A DNA stretch of 28,218 nt from JACJWR01 sp964547485. GTDB taxonomy: Bacteria; Actinomycetota; Actinomycetes; S36-B12; UBA10799. The notes under the pieces are model-generated. The model did not search any database, was not told the DNA's origin, and saw only the letters and a program-made list of their open reading frames with translations. Where the stretch lies: the NCBI GenBank assembly GCA_964547485.1, contig CAZJNU010000029.1, forward strand, positions 1 to 28,218, written 5' to 3'. Each line of letters opens with the position of its first letter. Positions within the stretch are counted from its first letter, which is position 1. Positions 1 to 7,361 of the stretch are shown piece after piece. Made by a program: the position numbers and the translations under genes.

Positions 1-2
1 AG

Positions 3-62
3 ATCGGAGACAACGGCCACCCAGAAGTCACCAAAGTGTGGACCTACCCCAGACGAAACTGA
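3..62 (+). CDS. possible C-terminal end of an upstream gene (partial)
   Basis: Frame 3 is open from the window edge to a TGA at 60-62 and would encode about 19 residues ending VWTYPRRN. It is followed 22 bases later by a strong GC-rich hairpin, as expected at a gene end. The other two forward frames are also open across this stretch, so frame choice rests only on the protein-like composition and the hairpin. No family can be assigned. The call could be wrong. Confidence 0.3.
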   Translation: MGDNGHPEVTKVWTYPRRN

Positions 63-84
63 CAACCCCGGGCACACGCCGACA

Positions 85-120
85 CCCGGTTGGGCTGCCG
101 ACACCGACAACCCAGCCGGG
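85..120 (+). terminator. GC-rich hairpin, terminator-like
   Basis: Arms 85-97 and 108-120 pair over 13 positions with one G-T wobble and one mismatch, around a 10-base loop. No T-tract follows, which is common for actinobacterial terminators. It would terminate a gene ending near 62. Confidence 0.4.
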
Positions 121-666
121 CATCAGGCGCCGCGGAGTAGAGAGCCGCACGGAGAGCGGAATCGGGAGACGAGTGGCATGGAGCACCCCATCGCTCAGGG
201 TCGTCGTCGGCCCGACCCTCGGCTGTTCCGTCGGTTTCGATTTCGTTGGAAGTCGCTGCCAACGGAACGGTCCGCCATGCCGAACGGGTTCTTCGAATTT
301 GATGCCCTGGTATCGCTGATGTTGCTGTAGCGGCGGCGGTCAAAGTGCGGGGCACTGATCGATCTCGGGCGGCTGGCAAAGCCGGCCCCGCTTCCACAGC
401 AACATACCTGGCCTGCCAACCACCACCTTCGAGCCGACCCAGAGCCACCTCAATTCCCAATCGACGAAGAAGAGGCGCTAAATGACGTTTGCGGTCGGCC
501 AGGCCCTAACCACCCGCGTGGCTGGCACAGTTGACGACGAGAATCGGTCGATCGAAGGCTTGCCAGCCGGTCATGGCTTCGCCGGTGAGAGCGACAAACT
601 CACCAGACCCTCAGCTGCGGGCCTGCGACGCGCGACGAAGATGCGCCGGACGACCGCGCCAACGGC
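121..666. other. stretch without a convincing gene
   Basis: Open frames exist on both strands, but none shows recognisable family sequence, a plausible ribosome binding site or clean codon bias. Frame 1 is open from the window edge to a TAG at 328-330 and again up to 534, so a decayed gene is possible. A small inverted repeat (CGTTGG at 244-249, CCAACG at 259-264) is the only structure seen. Confidence 0.5.
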
Positions 667-672
667 TAGCGT
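667..672 (+). promoter_or_regulatory. -10 box TAGCGT, leaderless start of the 679 gene
   Basis: TAGCGT ends 6 bases before the GTG at 679, placing the transcription start on or next to the start codon. The same box and spacing recur before several other genes here. No convincing -35 element is visible. Confidence 0.5.
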
Positions 673-678
673 GGGTTC

Positions 679-894
679 GTGATCGACGCCGACCTCGCCC
701 GCGCCGCCCGCGGGGCCGCACTGGAGGCGGCTGGCACCCTGCTACGCAACGACCGACTTGCCGACCGCGGTCGGCTGGAACAGTACCGGCACCTTCGCCG
801 ACGGCAGGTGAGGCGGGCGCGATCGGCTTGGGAGGATCTGTCCTGGAGCCAGCGAGCATCGGTGCTGCTGAGAGAAAGGCGCAATCGTGACTAG
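679..894 (+). CDS. small basic helical protein, weakly CsbD-like
   Basis: This 71-residue protein is rich in Arg and Ala and is predicted to be almost entirely helical, with no membrane segment. The stretch around NDRLADRGRLEQ loosely recalls the repeated helical pattern of CsbD-type stress proteins, but the match is too weak to assign. The GTG at 679 is chosen because a TAGCGT -10 box sits 6 bases upstream and no Shine-Dalgarno sequence is present. Its last codons overlap the start of the YhhN-type gene by 8 bases (GTGACTAG), so it seems to be the first gene of an operon with the lysoplasmalogenase and ABC genes. Function is unknown. Confidence 0.5.
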   Translation: MIDADLARAARGAALEAAGTLLRNDRLADRGRLEQYRHLRRRQVRRARSAWEDLSWSQRASVLLRERRNRD

Positions 895-1612
895 AGCACC
901 CCGCGTTCTACTGGCGTTGGCAGCGCTGGCCTCCGTTCTGATCATCGTCAACGCTGCCTCGAGCGGCGCCATCTTCGGATGGGCCTCGGCGCCAATCCTG
1001 ATGCCCTTCCTGGTCGTCTATGTGCTACTTGCACGTCCAAGGCCGACTCCGAAATTCATCTGGCTACTGATCGCCGCCCAGGTGCTGTCCTGGTTCGGCG
1101 ATATCGCCCTCGCGGTCCACATCGACGCCCTGTTCCTAGTCGGCGTCGGCTGCTTCCTGTTGGCGCAGATCTGCTACATCCTGACGTTTCGAGCGATACA
1201 ACCCGGCCCGCATCTGATCAGTCAACGGAAGCTGCTGCTGATCCCCTACCTGTTGTACTTCCTCGCGATGATGGCTGTGGTTCTTCCCAGCGCAGGTGTG
1301 TTGGCCCCGGCATTGGTCATCTACGGCGCGATCCTGTTGAGTATGGCCGCGATGGCACTGGACACCTGGCAGCGCGTGCCACCGGTCGGTGCCCGGATGC
1401 TCCTAGTCGGCTCCATCTTGTTCGTCATCTCCGACAGTCTCATCGCGGTTACGAAGTTCGGCCCGGTGTCCGAGAACGCAGCGGTGGCCACCGTGCTGAT
1501 CGGCACCTACTGCGTGGCTCAGATCCTGCTAATGCTCGGCGTGATGACGGCCACGACTCCACCAGCAACCAGCCAGCACAACCAGTCAGTCGCCCCCGCT
1601 CCCACACCATGA
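887..1612 (+). CDS. YhhN/TMEM86-family lysoplasmalogenase
   Basis: A 241-residue integral membrane protein with about eight hydrophobic segments and a short polar C-terminal tail. It has the family's conserved polar patches inside the membrane region: SWFGDIAL near residue 70 and SDSLIA near residue 185, whose Asp residues are thought to be catalytic. Characterised members hydrolyse the vinyl ether bond of lysoplasmalogens, giving an aldehyde and a glycerophospho-alcohol; the bacterial substrate is less certain. Start is GTG, preceded by GAGAAAGG. The gene overlaps the preceding small gene by 8 bases and the ABC ATPase by 4 (ATGA), so all are probably translated together. The family call is firm; the exact reaction is inferred. 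Confidence 0.82.
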   Translation: MTRAPRVLLALAALASVLIIVNAASSGAIFGWASAPILMPFLVVYVLLARPRPTPKFIWLLIAAQVLSWFGDIALAVHIDALFLVGVGCFLLAQICYILTFRAIQPGPHLISQRKLLLIPYLLYFLAMMAVVLPSAGVLAPALVIYGAILLSMAAMALDTWQRVPPVGARMLLVGSILFVISDSLIAVTKFGPVSENAAVATVLIGTYCVAQILLMLGVMTATTPPATSQHNQSVAPAPTP

Positions 1613-2397
1613 CCGACGGTCGTGCGGCGGTCGACTTTCGAGACGTCAGGGTGACACTGGGCGGCCAGGAGATCCTGCACGGCGTCACCGCTAGCCTGCG
1701 CATCGGCTCGTTGACCGGTCTGATCGGGCCGTCGGGTAGCGGCAAGACAACCCTGATGAGAGTGCTGGTCGGTGTGCAGCAGGCTGGATCTGGGACTACG
1801 GAGGTTCTCGGCAGTCCGGCTGGCAGCCGCGGCCTTCGCTCCCGAATTGGCTACGTGAGCCAAGCGCCCAGCGTCTACGAGGACCTTTCAGTCGGCCAGA
1901 ACCTGGCCTACTTCGCCGCCGTGCTCCGACCAGACGATGCAGCAAGGCGGCAGCAGATGTGCCGTCGGGCACTCCTTGCCGTGGATCTTTCGGAGCTGAC
2001 GCAAAGACGGGTCGCCACCCTCAGCGGCGGCGAGCGCAGTCGGGTGTCGCTGGCAGTGGCGCTACTGGACGAACCCGACCTGCTGGTACTCGACGAGCCC
2101 ACAGTCGGCCTGGACCCGGTGCTTCGACTGGATCTGTGGCGAACGTTCGCGGAGTTGGCAGCCGCCGGCGTAACCCTGCTGGTCAGCAGCCACGTGATGG
2201 ATGAGGCGGAGCGCTGCGACGACTTGCTGTTGATGCGGGAGGGTGACCTGTTGTTTCACGGAGCCAACGCGGCGCTGCTCGACCAGACCGGTTGCACCTC
2301 GGTGGAGGAAGCGTTCCTCCGGCTCATCGGTGAACGTGCCCGTCCCGGTGAACGTGCCCGTCCCGGTGATGATGCCAACGGTAGTGCCCAGCCATGA
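1609..2397 (+). CDS. ABC transporter ATP-binding protein
   Basis: A 262-residue nucleotide-binding subunit with every hallmark: Walker A GPSGSGKT (40-47), Q-loop in YVSQ (82-85), signature LSGGE (138-142), Walker B LLVLDEP (158-164) and H-loop His195. It matches the ABC-2 (DrrA/CcmA-like) exporter class. The ATG at 1609 overlaps the stop of the lysoplasmalogenase gene (ATGA), which rules out the much longer upstream extension in this frame. The C-terminus carries a duplicated ERARPG motif encoded by an 18-bp tandem repeat. It pairs with the permease that overlaps it by 4 bases. The substrate is unknown; sharing an operon with a lysolipid hydrolase suggests, but does not show, a lipid or hydrophobic substrate. 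Confidence 0.9.
   Translation: MTDGRAAVDFRDVRVTLGGQEILHGVTASLRIGSLTGLIGPSGSGKTTLMRVLVGVQQAGSGTTEVLGSPAGSRGLRSRIGYVSQAPSVYEDLSVGQNLAYFAAVLRPDDAARRQQMCRRALLAVDLSELTQRRVATLSGGERSRVSLAVALLDEPDLLVLDEPTVGLDPVLRLDLWRTFAELAAAGVTLLVSSHVMDEAERCDDLLLMREGDLLFHGANAALLDQTGCTSVEEAFLRLIGERARPGERARPGDDANGSAQP
2332..2367 (+). repeat. 18-bp tandem duplication in the ATPase gene
   Basis: Two identical 18-base units (GAACGTGCCCGTCCCGGT) lie head to tail at the 3' end of the ABC ATPase gene. They keep frame and encode ERARPG twice in the poorly conserved tail, so catalysis should not be affected. Confidence 0.85.
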
Positions 2398-3134
2398 GCG
2401 GCCGCCGTACCCTCATCACAGCGCGTCGAGTGCTGCAGCAGCTAGGGCATGACCGCCGCACCGTGGCGTTGCTGCTCATCGTGCCGGTGGCTCTGCTCAC
2501 CCTGTTAAAGCTGGTGTGGGTCGATGACGATGCGCTCTTCAACTCGGTGGGGCTTCCGATCCTGGGGATCTTCCCGTTCGTCACGATGTTCCTGGCGACG
2601 TCGGTCGCAGTGCTCCGGGAGCGGCAGTCCGGCACGCTCGAACGGTTGATGGCGCTACCGATGGGCAAGGCCGACTTGGTGCTGGGGTACCTGTTGGCCT
2701 TCGGCCTCTTCGCCGCAGTCCAGGCACTTCTCTCCGCGACCGTGGCCTTGACGTCGCTGGACCTCGATGTGGCAGGACCTACCTGGGCGGTGATCCTGGT
2801 CGCGGTACTCGTCGGTCTGCTCGGAACGGCGCTGGGCCTCGCGCTGAGCGCGTTCGCCCGCAATGAGTTCCAAGCGGTGCAATTCATGCCGGCCGTGGTG
2901 TTCCCCCAGTTCCTGCTCTGCGGCCTGCTCGCCCCCAGGGAGGACATGTCGCCGGTGCTGCGCACGATTTCCGACGTGTTGCCGCTTTCCTACGCCGTCG
3001 ACGCGATGGGCAATATCACCACCCAGACAGGGGTGTCGACCGACACCTGGCGGGCGCTGGCCATCGTCACGGCCTTCATCGTCGCCAGTGTCGCCGCTGG
3101 CGCGCTGACCCTTCGTCGCAGCGCCCGCGGTTGA
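2394..3134 (+). CDS. ABC-2 type transporter permease
   Basis: A 246-residue membrane protein with six hydrophobic segments. The conserved ABC-2 cytoplasmic motif RERQSGTLERLMALPM follows the second segment, and a short amphipathic stretch (PREDMSPVLRTISDVLPLSYAVDAM) precedes the last helix, as in DrrB/YadH-like exporters. The ATG overlaps the ATPase stop codon (ATGA), so the two subunits are translationally coupled. It would form the membrane channel of an exporter driven by the preceding ATPase, probably as dimers of each. It is the last gene of the operon that begins at 679 and is convergent with the methyltransferase gene. Confidence 0.88.
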   Translation: MSGRRTLITARRVLQQLGHDRRTVALLLIVPVALLTLLKLVWVDDDALFNSVGLPILGIFPFVTMFLATSVAVLRERQSGTLERLMALPMGKADLVLGYLLAFGLFAAVQALLSATVALTSLDLDVAGPTWAVILVAVLVGLLGTALGLALSAFARNEFQAVQFMPAVVFPQFLLCGLLAPREDMSPVLRTISDVLPLSYAVDAMGNITTQTGVSTDTWRALAIVTAFIVASVAAGALTLRRSARG

Positions 3135-3150
3135 GCTGACCCCGCGCCCA

Positions 3151-3248
3151 CACCGCCGTCGCCCGGATCAGCCCCACACCGCCGTCGCCCGGATCAGCCC
3201 CACACCGCCGTCGCCCGGATCAAAGCCGCACCGCCGTCGCCCGGATCC
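3151..3248. repeat. 26-bp tandem repeat between convergent genes
   Basis: Units begin at 3151, 3177, 3203 and 3229, an exact 26-base period. Each starts CACCGCCGTCGCCCGGATC; the first two are identical over 26 bases, the third diverges in its last six, and the fourth is partial. The last copy lies inside the final codons of the minus-strand methyltransferase gene (IRATAVRL) and the others extend past its stop. This looks like tandem duplication of the gene's 3' end. There are no spacers and no palindrome, so it is not a CRISPR array. Confidence 0.9.
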
Positions 3249-3900
3249 GGACGTAGTCGGCGATCCAATTGCCGGCCTCGTCTCGCAACGCTGGCGCGAG
3301 CAATTTGACGACTTCCCGCCGCACTTCGACCTGCTCAGCCGGGACCAACCCCAGTGCGTCCAGCAGTCCCTGCCGGAAAGTTCTCAGCCAGGCGTCCATC
3401 CCATCCGCGAGCGGTGTGGGCCTCGCCACCAACTCGGCCCGGACGTCGCTGAATCCGGCGGCGGCAAGCACTGATGCGTACTCGCCCGCCGTTGGGTAGT
3501 ACTGGTCGGGGGGCAACTTCAGGTAGCCGTGCGAACCGAGAACGGCCCGGAGCGCCGTCATGATGGCGGCGATATTGCCGAATCCACCGAATTCCACCGC
3601 CAGTCTGCCGCCGGGGCGCAGTGCCCGGAACATCCCGTTGGCCGCGGCCGCAGGTGCCAGCACCCAGTGCAGTGCGGCATTGGAGAAGACCGCGTCGAAC
3701 TCAGTTGTGTAGTCCAGCTCGGCGGCGTCCGCCCAGTGGACGTCGAGTCCTCGGCTCCGAGCGACCGCCAACAGCTCTGTTGACATGTCGACCCCGACGA
3801 CATGGGCCCCGGCCTCCACGATCCGCGTGGTCAACGCGCCGTCGCCGCAGCCGACATCCAGGATGCGCTCGCCGGGCCGCGGGTTCAGAAGTCCCAGCAC
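3220..3900 (-). CDS. class I SAM-dependent methyltransferase (start uncertain)
   Basis: From the GTG at 3900 this encodes 226 residues with motif I LDVGCGDG near the N-terminus, an acidic ribose-binding loop (VVGVDMS), and DAVFSNAALHWV. These place it among trans-aconitate-methyltransferase-like small-molecule methyltransferases; the acceptor is unknown. The annotated GTG is almost certainly internal: codons upstream in frame (about 3901-3960) encode WLAADYTRHGSFVPALGEV, matching the helix that normally precedes motif I. That extension has no ATG, GTG or TTG back to the cupin stop, so either an unusual start codon is used or the start has been lost. A Shine-Dalgarno-like GAAAGG lies about 20 bases before the Trp codon. 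The last codons lie in a 26-bp repeat. Confidence 0.75.
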   Translation of the reverse strand: MLGLLNPRPGERILDVGCGDGALTTRIVEAGAHVVGVDMSTELLAVARSRGLDVHWADAAELDYTTEFDAVFSNAALHWVLAPAAAANGMFRALRPGGRLAVEFGGFGNIAAIMTALRAVLGSHGYLKLPPDQYYPTAGEYASVLAAAGFSDVRAELVARPTPLADGMDAWLRTFRQGLLDALGLVPAEQVEVRREVVKLLAPALRDEAGNWIADYVRIRATAVRL

Positions 3901-4037
3901 TACCTCGCCGAGGGCGGGAACGAAGGAGCCGTGGCGGGTGTAGTCGGCCGCCAGCCACGAACTCGACGGGTTACCTTTCGCTGGCCCTTCCGATCCTGGA
4001 TCGTCGGGGTCGCGATCCCGCCCTGACGGCGGTTCGA

Positions 4038-4481
4038 TCAGAACGCCACCGCGTTGGATGCGTCCTCGGCGGCAGCGCGGGCGCGGCTGTGCGGGATGTC
4101 CTCCACCGGCCGATAGGTGTAGAAGAACGTCACGCCCTCCGGCCCAACGTCGACCACATCGTGGGTGACTCCCGGCGGGATGTAGGCGTATCCGCCCACC
4201 CCCAACCGCTTACCCACCATGGTCGCCTCACCTTGCGTCACCAGGATGTGGTGCTGCGCAGCCTGGTGGACATGGGCGGCATTCTCACCGCCGGGTTCGA
4301 CTCTGATCAGTCCCAGGACGACACTGCCCGAGCGCCACAACACCTTGTGCTGCAACTTCGGATCGTCGTGGAGCGGCTCCCAAGGCAACGCTTCTACATC
4401 GGCGACGTCCAGCAGAAGCAACTTGCCGAGGTCATCGCGTACGCCGAGTCCGGACGTTCGCGACTCCGGGTCGTGGGCCAC
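4038..4481 (-). CDS. cupin-domain protein
   Basis: A 147-residue single-domain cupin. Motif 1 is seen in the metal-ligand pattern HVHQAAQHH followed by VTQGE, although the usual Glu ligand position holds Gln or His. Motif 2 is GGYAYIPPGVTHDV with the expected PxG and His. Such small cupins bind a metal and may be sensors, isomerases or dioxygenases; the reaction cannot be told here. The GTG at 4481 is chosen because AAGGGAGG lies 6 bases upstream; an upstream ATG at 4535 lacks such a site and would place the Shine-Dalgarno sequence inside the gene. The methyltransferase follows 137 bases downstream on the same strand and may be co-transcribed. Confidence 0.75.
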   Translation of the reverse strand: MAHDPESRTSGLGVRDDLGKLLLLDVADVEALPWEPLHDDPKLQHKVLWRSGSVVLGLIRVEPGGENAAHVHQAAQHHILVTQGEATMVGKRLGVGGYAYIPPGVTHDVVDVGPEGVTFFYTYRPVEDIPHSRARAAAEDASNAVAF

Positions 4482-4487
4482 AACGGA

Positions 4488-4495
4488 CCTCCCTT
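4488..4495 (-). promoter_or_regulatory. ribosome binding site deciding the cupin start
   Basis: On the minus strand AAGGGAGG lies 6 bases before the GTG at 4481. It is one of the few strong Shine-Dalgarno sites in the window and fixes this start. Confidence 0.7.
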
Positions 4496-4538
4496 GTCCT
4501 ATTCGGAAACTGACTTGAAAACATTTGGTCGGCACAGC

Positions 4539-4572
4539 GTATTCGGAACTACCGAGTATTCGGAACTACCGT
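4539..4572. repeat. 17-bp direct repeat in a divergent promoter region
   Basis: Two 17-base units (GTATTCGGAACTACCG plus one base) at 4539-4555 and 4556-4572 are head to tail. A third, partial copy (ATTCGGAA) lies at 4501-4508. On the minus strand this gives TTCCGAATA three times, with a TACGCT -10-like box directly beside one copy. Position between the divergent cupin and PPK2 genes suggests an operator. Confidence 0.6.
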
Positions 4573-4745
4573 TCATCGACCGAATCGCCGGAACGGACAC
4601 TTCGACCCTACTGGTTTTGCGGCGGGAGTTCGACGCGGTCGGTCGTTGGACTCGCAACTGAATCCCGCGGAGCGAAACTGCGCCTGCCTCGGCACGCCTG
4701 CAGGCCTTTGTCGATCCGGGCGGCGTCGGCCGAGGGCAGCCGCTA

Positions 4746-4751
4746 GCCTCG
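4746..4751 (+). promoter_or_regulatory. -10 box TAGCCT, leaderless start of PPK2
   Basis: TAGCCT lies about 7 bases before the ATG at 4757 (positions approximate to one or two bases). No Shine-Dalgarno sequence is present, so the transcript probably starts at the ATG. Confidence 0.55.
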
Positions 4752-4756
4752 CTGTC

Positions 4757-5617
4757 ATGGCCAAGAAGAAGAAGGATAAGGGCGTCGCCAAGAAGTCCGG
4801 CAAGCGTATGAACAAGGCTCTCTATGAGACCGAGCTCTACCGTTTGCAGGCGGAATTGGTGGAGATGCAGGAGTGGGTCCGGCAAAGCGGGGCTCGCCTG
4901 GTGGTGCTCTTCGAGGGGCGCGATGCCGCCGGCAAGGGCGGCACCATCAAACGCATCACCGAATACCTCAATCCGCGCGTGGCTCGGATCGTCGCCCTAC
5001 CTGCGCCCACCGAGCGGGAACGCACCCAGTGGTACTTCCAGCGCTACATCACCCATCTGCCGGCCGCCGGTGAAATCGTGCTACTGGACCGGTCCTGGTA
5101 CAACCGCGCGGGCGTCGAACGGGTGATGGGATTCTGCACGCCGGAGGAGTACCGGCGGTTCCTCTACCAGGCACCGATCTTTGAGCGGATGCTGGTTGAG
5201 GACGGCATTCTGCTGCGCAAGTACTGGTTCAGCGTCAGCGACGAGGAGCAAGAGGCAAGGTTCCGGTCGCGAATGGAGGACCCGATGCGCCGCTGGAAGC
5301 TCTCCCCGATGGACCTGGAGTCAATCACCCGCTGGGAGGACTACTCTCGGGCGAAGGACGACATGTTCATCCACACCGACGTCGATCCGGCACGATGGTC
5401 GGTGGTCGACAGCACCGACAAACGGCGGGCGCGGATCAACACCATTGATCATCTGCTGTCGACGATTCCTTACACCACGTTCTCGCCGCCACCGTTGGAA
5501 CTCCCCAAGCGTCCCCACTCCAAGGGCTACCAGCGGCCTCCCAAGGACACTCAGACCTACATTCCCGACCATGCCAAGGACGTGGAGCTGGCGGCCCAGG
5601 ATGGCAAGGGCGACTGA
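4757..5617 (+). CDS. ppk2: polyphosphate kinase 2 family protein
   Basis: A 286-residue PPK2. Walker A is GRDAAGKGG (54-62) and Walker B DRSWYNR (111-117); the lid-region stretch SRMEDPMRRWKLSPMD is near 171-186. These are the diagnostic PPK2 motifs. The enzyme moves phosphate between polyphosphate and nucleotides, usually using polyphosphate to phosphorylate NDP or NMP; class cannot be fixed from sequence alone, although length and a single domain fit the one-domain classes I or III. The N-terminus is Lys-rich. The ATG at 4757 is preferred over longer in-frame starts because a TAGCCT -10 box precedes it and the upstream residues are not family-like. Exonuclease III follows 26 bases later with its own promoter. 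Confidence 0.9.
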   Translation: MAKKKKDKGVAKKSGKRMNKALYETELYRLQAELVEMQEWVRQSGARLVVLFEGRDAAGKGGTIKRITEYLNPRVARIVALPAPTERERTQWYFQRYITHLPAAGEIVLLDRSWYNRAGVERVMGFCTPEEYRRFLYQAPIFERMLVEDGILLRKYWFSVSDEEQEARFRSRMEDPMRRWKLSPMDLESITRWEDYSRAKDDMFIHTDVDPARWSVVDSTDKRRARINTIDHLLSTIPYTTFSPPPLELPKRPHSKGYQRPPKDTQTYIPDHAKDVELAAQDGKGD

Positions 5618-5631
5618 ACCGGCGAATCGTC

Positions 5632-5637
5632 TAGCGT
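5632..5637 (+). promoter_or_regulatory. -10 box TAGCGT, leaderless start of exonuclease III
   Basis: TAGCGT is separated from the ATG at 5644 by 6 bases and lies in the 26-base gap after the PPK2 stop. No Shine-Dalgarno sequence is seen. It would give the repair gene expression independent of PPK2. Confidence 0.55.
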
Positions 5638-5643
5638 GGCCTC

Positions 5644-6468
5644 ATGTTCAGCGCTGTTACATCCAACGTCAACGGGATCCGGGCCGCAGTGCGGCGGGGC
5701 GGAGTGGCCGCGCTGGCTGCCGCTGGCGCCGATGCCATCTGCCTACAGGAGGTCCGCGCCTCCGACGAGCAACTGGCGACAGCGCTGGCAGGAAGTCCCT
5801 TCGCTGACTGGCAAATAGCCCATGCGCCGAGTGCAGCCGCGGGGCGATCCGGAGTGGCCATCCTGAGTCGCCGCCCGTTGACCAAGATTCGCGTCGGCGT
5901 CGGTCCCGACGAATTCGCCGAGTCTGGTCGTTGGCTGGAGGCCTCCCTGGAAACCTCCGTTGGCACCGTGCGGGTGGTATCCGTCTACGTCCACACCGGC
6001 GAGGCGGATACTCCGCGCCAGCAGGAGAAATATCGCTTCCTGGATGCCATCAGCGTCCGTCTTCGGCAGCTGGCCCGGAACGCCGCCCGAACCCAGTCCC
6101 ATGTCCTCGTCTGCGGCGATCTGAACATTGCCCACACCGAGCACGACATCAAGAACTGGCGGGGCAACGTCGGTAAGGCTGGCTTCCTGCCCGAGGAACG
6201 CGAGTACCTCAGCGGCTGGACCAGCCGGGCATGGGTGGACCTGGGCCGCGCGTACGCCGGGGATCGACCGGGTCCGTATACCTGGTGGACCTGGCGGGGG
6301 CAGGCCTTCGATAACGACACGGGCTGGCGGATCGACTACGCCCTGGCCACCCCCCGCCTCGCTGCCACTTTGACCTCGGTCGAGGTCGGTCGGGCTCCCT
6401 CGTATGCCGAACGCTGGAGCGACCACGCCAGCGTGCAGCTGAACTTCGATATCAGCGGTCGACCATGA
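5644..6468 (+). CDS. xth: exodeoxyribonuclease III / AP endonuclease
   Basis: A 274-residue endonuclease/exonuclease/phosphatase-fold enzyme, the usual XthA length. Visible active-site elements are the N-terminal Asn in SNVNGIR (N8 or N10), Glu36 in QEVR, GDLN (158-161), Asp231 in RIDYAL and the catalytic Asp260-His261 in SDHAS. XthA cuts DNA 5' to abasic sites and removes damaged 3' ends in base excision repair, in the cytoplasm with Mg2+. The start is supported by a leaderless -10 box 6 bases upstream and by alignment of the NGIR motif. Its stop overlaps the CutC start (ATGA), coupling the two. Confidence 0.92.
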   Translation: MFSAVTSNVNGIRAAVRRGGVAALAAAGADAICLQEVRASDEQLATALAGSPFADWQIAHAPSAAAGRSGVAILSRRPLTKIRVGVGPDEFAESGRWLEASLETSVGTVRVVSVYVHTGEADTPRQQEKYRFLDAISVRLRQLARNAARTQSHVLVCGDLNIAHTEHDIKNWRGNVGKAGFLPEEREYLSGWTSRAWVDLGRAYAGDRPGPYTWWTWRGQAFDNDTGWRIDYALATPRLAATLTSVEVGRAPSYAERWSDHASVQLNFDISGRP

Positions 6469-7184
6469 CCGGCGATCCGCTGTCGGCTGGCCGCCCACTG
6501 CCGCCTGGCCGCCCGCTGCTGGAAATCTGCGCCTTCTCGCTGGCCGATGCCGGCGTGGCCAGTTCCGCCGGAGCCGACCGGATCGAGCTGTGCCGGGCCC
6601 CTGAGGCCGACGGTCTGACTGCGGCCGACGATGACCTGATCGCCGCCGCTGCACTACTCGATCGGATTCCGATTCATCCGATAATCAGGCCACGAGCCTC
6701 GTTCGAACTCACCACCGGCGATCTCCACCAGATGTGCCGAACCATGGACTTTGTCGCCGAACTCGGCTTCCCTGGGGCGGTCGTGGGGATGCTGGTCGAC
6801 AACGAGCCCGACTGGTCGGCGCTGGCTGAAGTTCTATCCCATGGCGCCGGATTGGACGTCACCTTCCATCGGGCCTTCGACCTGGTGACCGATCAACCGC
6901 AAGCCTTGACTGGCCTGGCGGAACTCGGCGTCCGGCGGGTTCTGACTAGTGGCCGACCGGGTCGGGCCGCGGACAATCTGGACGCGCTGGCGGCGCTGAC
7001 TGCAGCGGCTGCCGACGTTGGAGTCCTGTTGATGGCTGGCGGCGGAGTCGACAGCAGCAATGCCGCGGCCGTTCTGACGACCGGGGTCCGGGAACTGCAT
7101 GCCTCCGCCGGGGGCTCGACGGGCAACCTTCGGGCCGCCGAAGTGCGCGCACTCGCGGAGCTCTGTCGACAGCCGGCTGAGTAG
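6465..7184 (+). CDS. cutC: CutC-family copper homeostasis protein
   Basis: A 239-residue TIM-barrel protein. Family motifs in order are LEICAFSLADA near the N-terminus, GADRIELC, IRPRASF, VTFHRAFD, a LTSG segment (RRVLTSG) and the glycine-rich MAGGGVDSSNAA. Named for copper tolerance in E. coli, the family's true biochemical role is unsettled. The first 17 residues, rich in Pro, Gly and Arg, are a non-conserved extension; the ATG is kept because it overlaps the exonuclease III stop (ATGA), the usual sign of coupling. Nothing else nearby concerns copper. Confidence 0.85.
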   Translation: MTGDPLSAGRPLPPGRPLLEICAFSLADAGVASSAGADRIELCRAPEADGLTAADDDLIAAAALLDRIPIHPIIRPRASFELTTGDLHQMCRTMDFVAELGFPGAVVGMLVDNEPDWSALAEVLSHGAGLDVTFHRAFDLVTDQPQALTGLAELGVRRVLTSGRPGRAADNLDALAALTAAAADVGVLLMAGGGVDSSNAAAVLTTGVRELHASAGGSTGNLRAAEVRALAELCRQPAE

Positions 7185-7361
7185 CCGGTAGCCAGCGCCA
7201 TTGCCACCACCACCCGATTCGGCGCACCCGATTCCGTGACTTCTTGCACCCCCGAGAATCGGTCCGAAAAAGGTGTTGGCGAGGCCGGTTCGGCGCCTCC
7301 TACAGACAGAGAGCAACCATCGGGTCGCCGCACCGGCGCCCCCGAAGCTGAGGAGAAGGCC

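Noticed and set aside
1..330. Coding frame 1 open from the window edge to TAG at 328
   Set aside because: The translation is Pro/Arg-rich with no family resemblance; all three forward frames are open over much of this stretch, so openness alone means little.
482..682. 66-residue open frame at 482-682
   Set aside because: There is no ribosome binding site or -10 box at the right distance, codon bias is weak, and it overlaps the promoter of the better-supported gene at 679.
3151..3248. CRISPR array
   Set aside because: The 26-bp units are contiguous with no spacers, and no cas gene is present.
4646..4756. Longer N-terminus for PPK2 starting at 4646
   Set aside because: The added residues are not PPK2-like and would place the TAGCCT promoter box inside the gene.
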